From positions 11,606,716 through 11,670,715 of the forward strand of contig NC_045142.1 of NCBI RefSeq assembly GCF_008831285.2: a stretch of DNA of 64,000 nucleotides. The letters are read 5' to 3'. The position numbers and the translations under genes were made by a program. The stretch comes from Nymphaea colorata (lineage: Eukaryota; Streptophyta; Magnoliopsida; Nymphaeales; Nymphaeaceae). Of this stretch, positions 62,302 to 64,000 are shown piece by piece (the first letter of the stretch is position 1; every line of letters begins with the position of its first letter). Under the pieces are notes generated by a model, which was given only the letters and a program-made list of their open reading frames with translations, did no database searches and was not told the DNA's origin.

Positions 62302-62460
62302 GTAACTAGAGTACCTTTGTCATTGTTTTTTCTTAAATTAATCCTTTGACTTTGTTTATTTCTCTTATGCACTTGTCCTGTCTGATTGCCACTCTTGAAT
62401 CAACATCTTATTATTGTTTTTGTACCATAGTGATGTTTCATGTCTTCTTCCTCTTGGCAG

Positions 62461-62548
62461 CTTGCCTGAAAAAGCCCAACAAGATTTAGCTAGGAAAATG
62501 AAGGGGAAACTTGTTGGTATTTTGCCTAAGCTTTTGATATGGCCTTAA
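62461..62548 (+). other. Possible exon, not TPI
   Basis: After a good acceptor (CTCTTGGCAG) an open stretch reads LPEKAQQDLARKMKGKLVG and stops at 62546-62548. It would splice in phase to TPI exon c but is not TPI sequence. I do not recognise the protein. It may belong with the open stretch at 63195-63362. Confidence 0.3.
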
Positions 62549-62738
62549 TGTTCTTGGTTTTGAAAGGCAAATTTGAGACTCGAGATTGGAAGTAGAAGGC
62601 AGTTTATCTCTGGCCATGTGAGGACCCTGAGTCTGTATATGGTCATTACCATTTTGAGTTAGATATCTCTGCTTTCGTATAGCTGTTTTAATAACAACAT
62701 GTGGTTTTAAGAAACTGAGAATTTTGCCCCAAAACGAG

Positions 62739-62773
62739 TCATCAGCTATATCATAGTCTGATATAGCTGATGA
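62739..62773. repeat. 15-bp perfect hairpin at the duplication joint
   Basis: TCATCAGCTATATCA, a 5-base loop TAGTC, then TGATATAGCTGATGA. The second duplication unit starts inside it, at 62757. Confidence 0.9.
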
Positions 62774-63023
62774 TATACCACATTTGTGTAGTTTTTCAGT
62801 TCAAGTTTCAATGATCTATTTGTCAATGATCTCTATGTTTTTTTGCTTTTTCTTACAATGTTTCTTACTTTCTTTTATGATGGTGTGAAACATTATGCAT
62901 TTATATGTGCATCATTTTGCTTACTTTGTGATATTTTGTTTATTCTGTTTGTTGTTTTTTGTGACCTTTCAGTTTGTTGGAGACAAACTGTCTTATGCAC
63001 TTTCTCAAGGCTTAAAAGTGTGA
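62757..63023 (+). pseudogene. Duplicated TPI intron and partial exon c
   Basis: Second copy of 61954-62218. The exon part (62973-63023) reads FVGDKLSYALSQGLKV and then TGA, so the copy lacks the remaining two thirds of the exon. Its SYALSQ is closer to normal TPI than the DYALFK of the first copy. Confidence 0.8.
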
Positions 63024-63194
63024 TATCCTCTTTAGTTGGACCAACATATGGCTACTTAGCAATGGCTTGTCTATTGGCCCTGTTTTCAGTCTCCATAGAG
63101 TATTATGCATAGCATTCTTTTTAGTTGGTATGTGCTGATGCATAAAACTTTCATGTGCTGTATTAGTTATTAACTATATATATATTCTTGATAG

Positions 63195-63362
63195 GTGGTG
63201 AATACTGCAAATGCTTCACTGGGCAAGCTTTTAGAAGATGAGTGTCCTGAAGATTTCATCAAAGACCTTATTCACTTTGTTTCTTCTTTTCCTCATGTTG
63301 AGACCCTTGCAAATGAGTTAAGAAGTGGCAATAGTTCTTCTCTCTTTCCTCTAAAGATTTGA
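63195..63362 (+). other. Possible terminal exon of an unrecognised gene
   Basis: After CTTGATAG an open stretch of 55 codons reads VVNTANASLGKLLEDECPED, then FIKDLIHFVSSFPHVETLAN, ending with TGA at 63360-63362. It has coding-like composition and looks helical, but I do not recognise the family. It could be the last exon of a gene whose other exons are lost or lie outside this region. Confidence 0.3.
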
Positions 63363-64000
63363 ATGTCTGCATTTGAAAGATCCCTTATGCTCTTGACCTT
63401 AAAGTATGAGTCAAGCTTCTGAAGGAAAAAGTGAAGAAACTGTGGAAAAATATAAACATAATGGTAGAAATGAGAATAAAGAAGTCAATAAAATTGAGAA
63501 ATGGGGACAAAGATAGTGATTTTGCGTGAGTCTAGCAGCAACCTGGTGCTACATGGTTGAATTATGTGCACATGAATCCTATTAGTTAGCCAACTTCTCT
63601 AGCTTACCTTTTTCTGAAAAATTATGACTTTGCAAATTACCGTGGGTTAGAATATGTTACCACAGTAATATTGCACTAGCTAATGATTGGACACTTCGGC
63701 CCACTTAGTTATTTTCCATGGTATGGGCCATGGCCAAAAAGCTTATTTGTTCTAGTGGCCAATCATATTCCTACATGTAGATTTGCAGAGCTGCTGGATG
63801 CATGACCATCATTGGCATATCTAATCTTTTGGAACCCAGCTCAATTGTTGCCACTTTTTGATGAAGCCGCTTACATGGCCCAGGTAATGGGTCATTATAT
63901 TGGCTGAGATTTGAAGGAGGGAAAATCTTTCAACTTCATGATGGATGCTTCAAAATTGGAAACATGCAAGAGTTGGTGTTTGAAGCATTAACTAAATGTT
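63363..64000. other. Unassigned DNA at the window end
   Basis: No feature recognised; it may be 3' UTR or flanking DNA of the preceding open stretch. Confidence 0.4.

Overview
This window looks like a flowering-plant nuclear chromosome, in a repeat-rich stretch between genes. The evidence is an abscisic-acid receptor gene of the PYR/PYL/RCAR family, remnants of plant LTR retrotransposons with plant-type primer-binding sites, plant miniature inverted-repeat elements (MITEs) with clean target-site duplications, and an intron-containing triosephosphate isomerase (TPI) pseudogene whose exon boundaries look like plant TPI. I cannot name the species. Apart from the GC-rich receptor gene the sequence is AT-rich. 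I see no prokaryotic or organellar genes, tRNA, rRNA or CRISPR.

Layout. 103-640 is a hAT-type MITE with an exact 8-bp target duplication. About 1.3-16.4 kb is one old Ty3/gypsy element of the Tat type, read on the minus strand: LTR and primer site at 14.86-16.4 kb, gag at 5.5-7.3 kb, reverse transcriptase/RNase H/integrase debris at 1.4-3.1 kb. Its middle (about 3.08-5.26 kb: protease copies, G-patch-like region, start of reverse transcriptase) is flipped to the plus strand. A younger, structurally complete Ty3/gypsy element (7611-13090, LTRs about 97% alike, target duplication GTCTC) sits inside its leader. 16.4-34 kb is AT-rich intergenic DNA studded with small hAT and PIF/Harbinger-type MITEs, microsatellites and a minus-strand copia gag remnant. 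The only gene I judge intact is the single-exon PYL receptor at 34660-35394 (minus).

From 39.3 to 48.7 kb there is a diverged segmental duplication. The second copy is split by a fragment of the Tat-type LTR (43.04-44.47 kb) and by a decayed copia element (44.5-47.2 kb, probably with LTR material to 47.6 kb). 49.5-52.1 kb holds a copia LTR end, a fragment of a NAB (KIP1-like, NET family) actin-binding domain, and a knot of direct repeats with a perfect 56-bp inverted repeat. 56.05-57.6 kb is a decayed Ty3/gypsy pol, followed by a GC-rich stretch and then a decayed copia element (58.36-60.1 kb). 61.2-63.4 kb carries the broken TPI exons, one duplicated with its intron, with a perfect hairpin at the duplication joint.

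The genes do not form a pathway. The window reads as one regulatory gene (the ABA receptor) in a field of nested and decaying transposons. The points most worth a second look are the internal inversion of the Tat element, the TPI duplication with its junction hairpin, the repeat knot at 51.2-51.7 kb and the NAB fragment.
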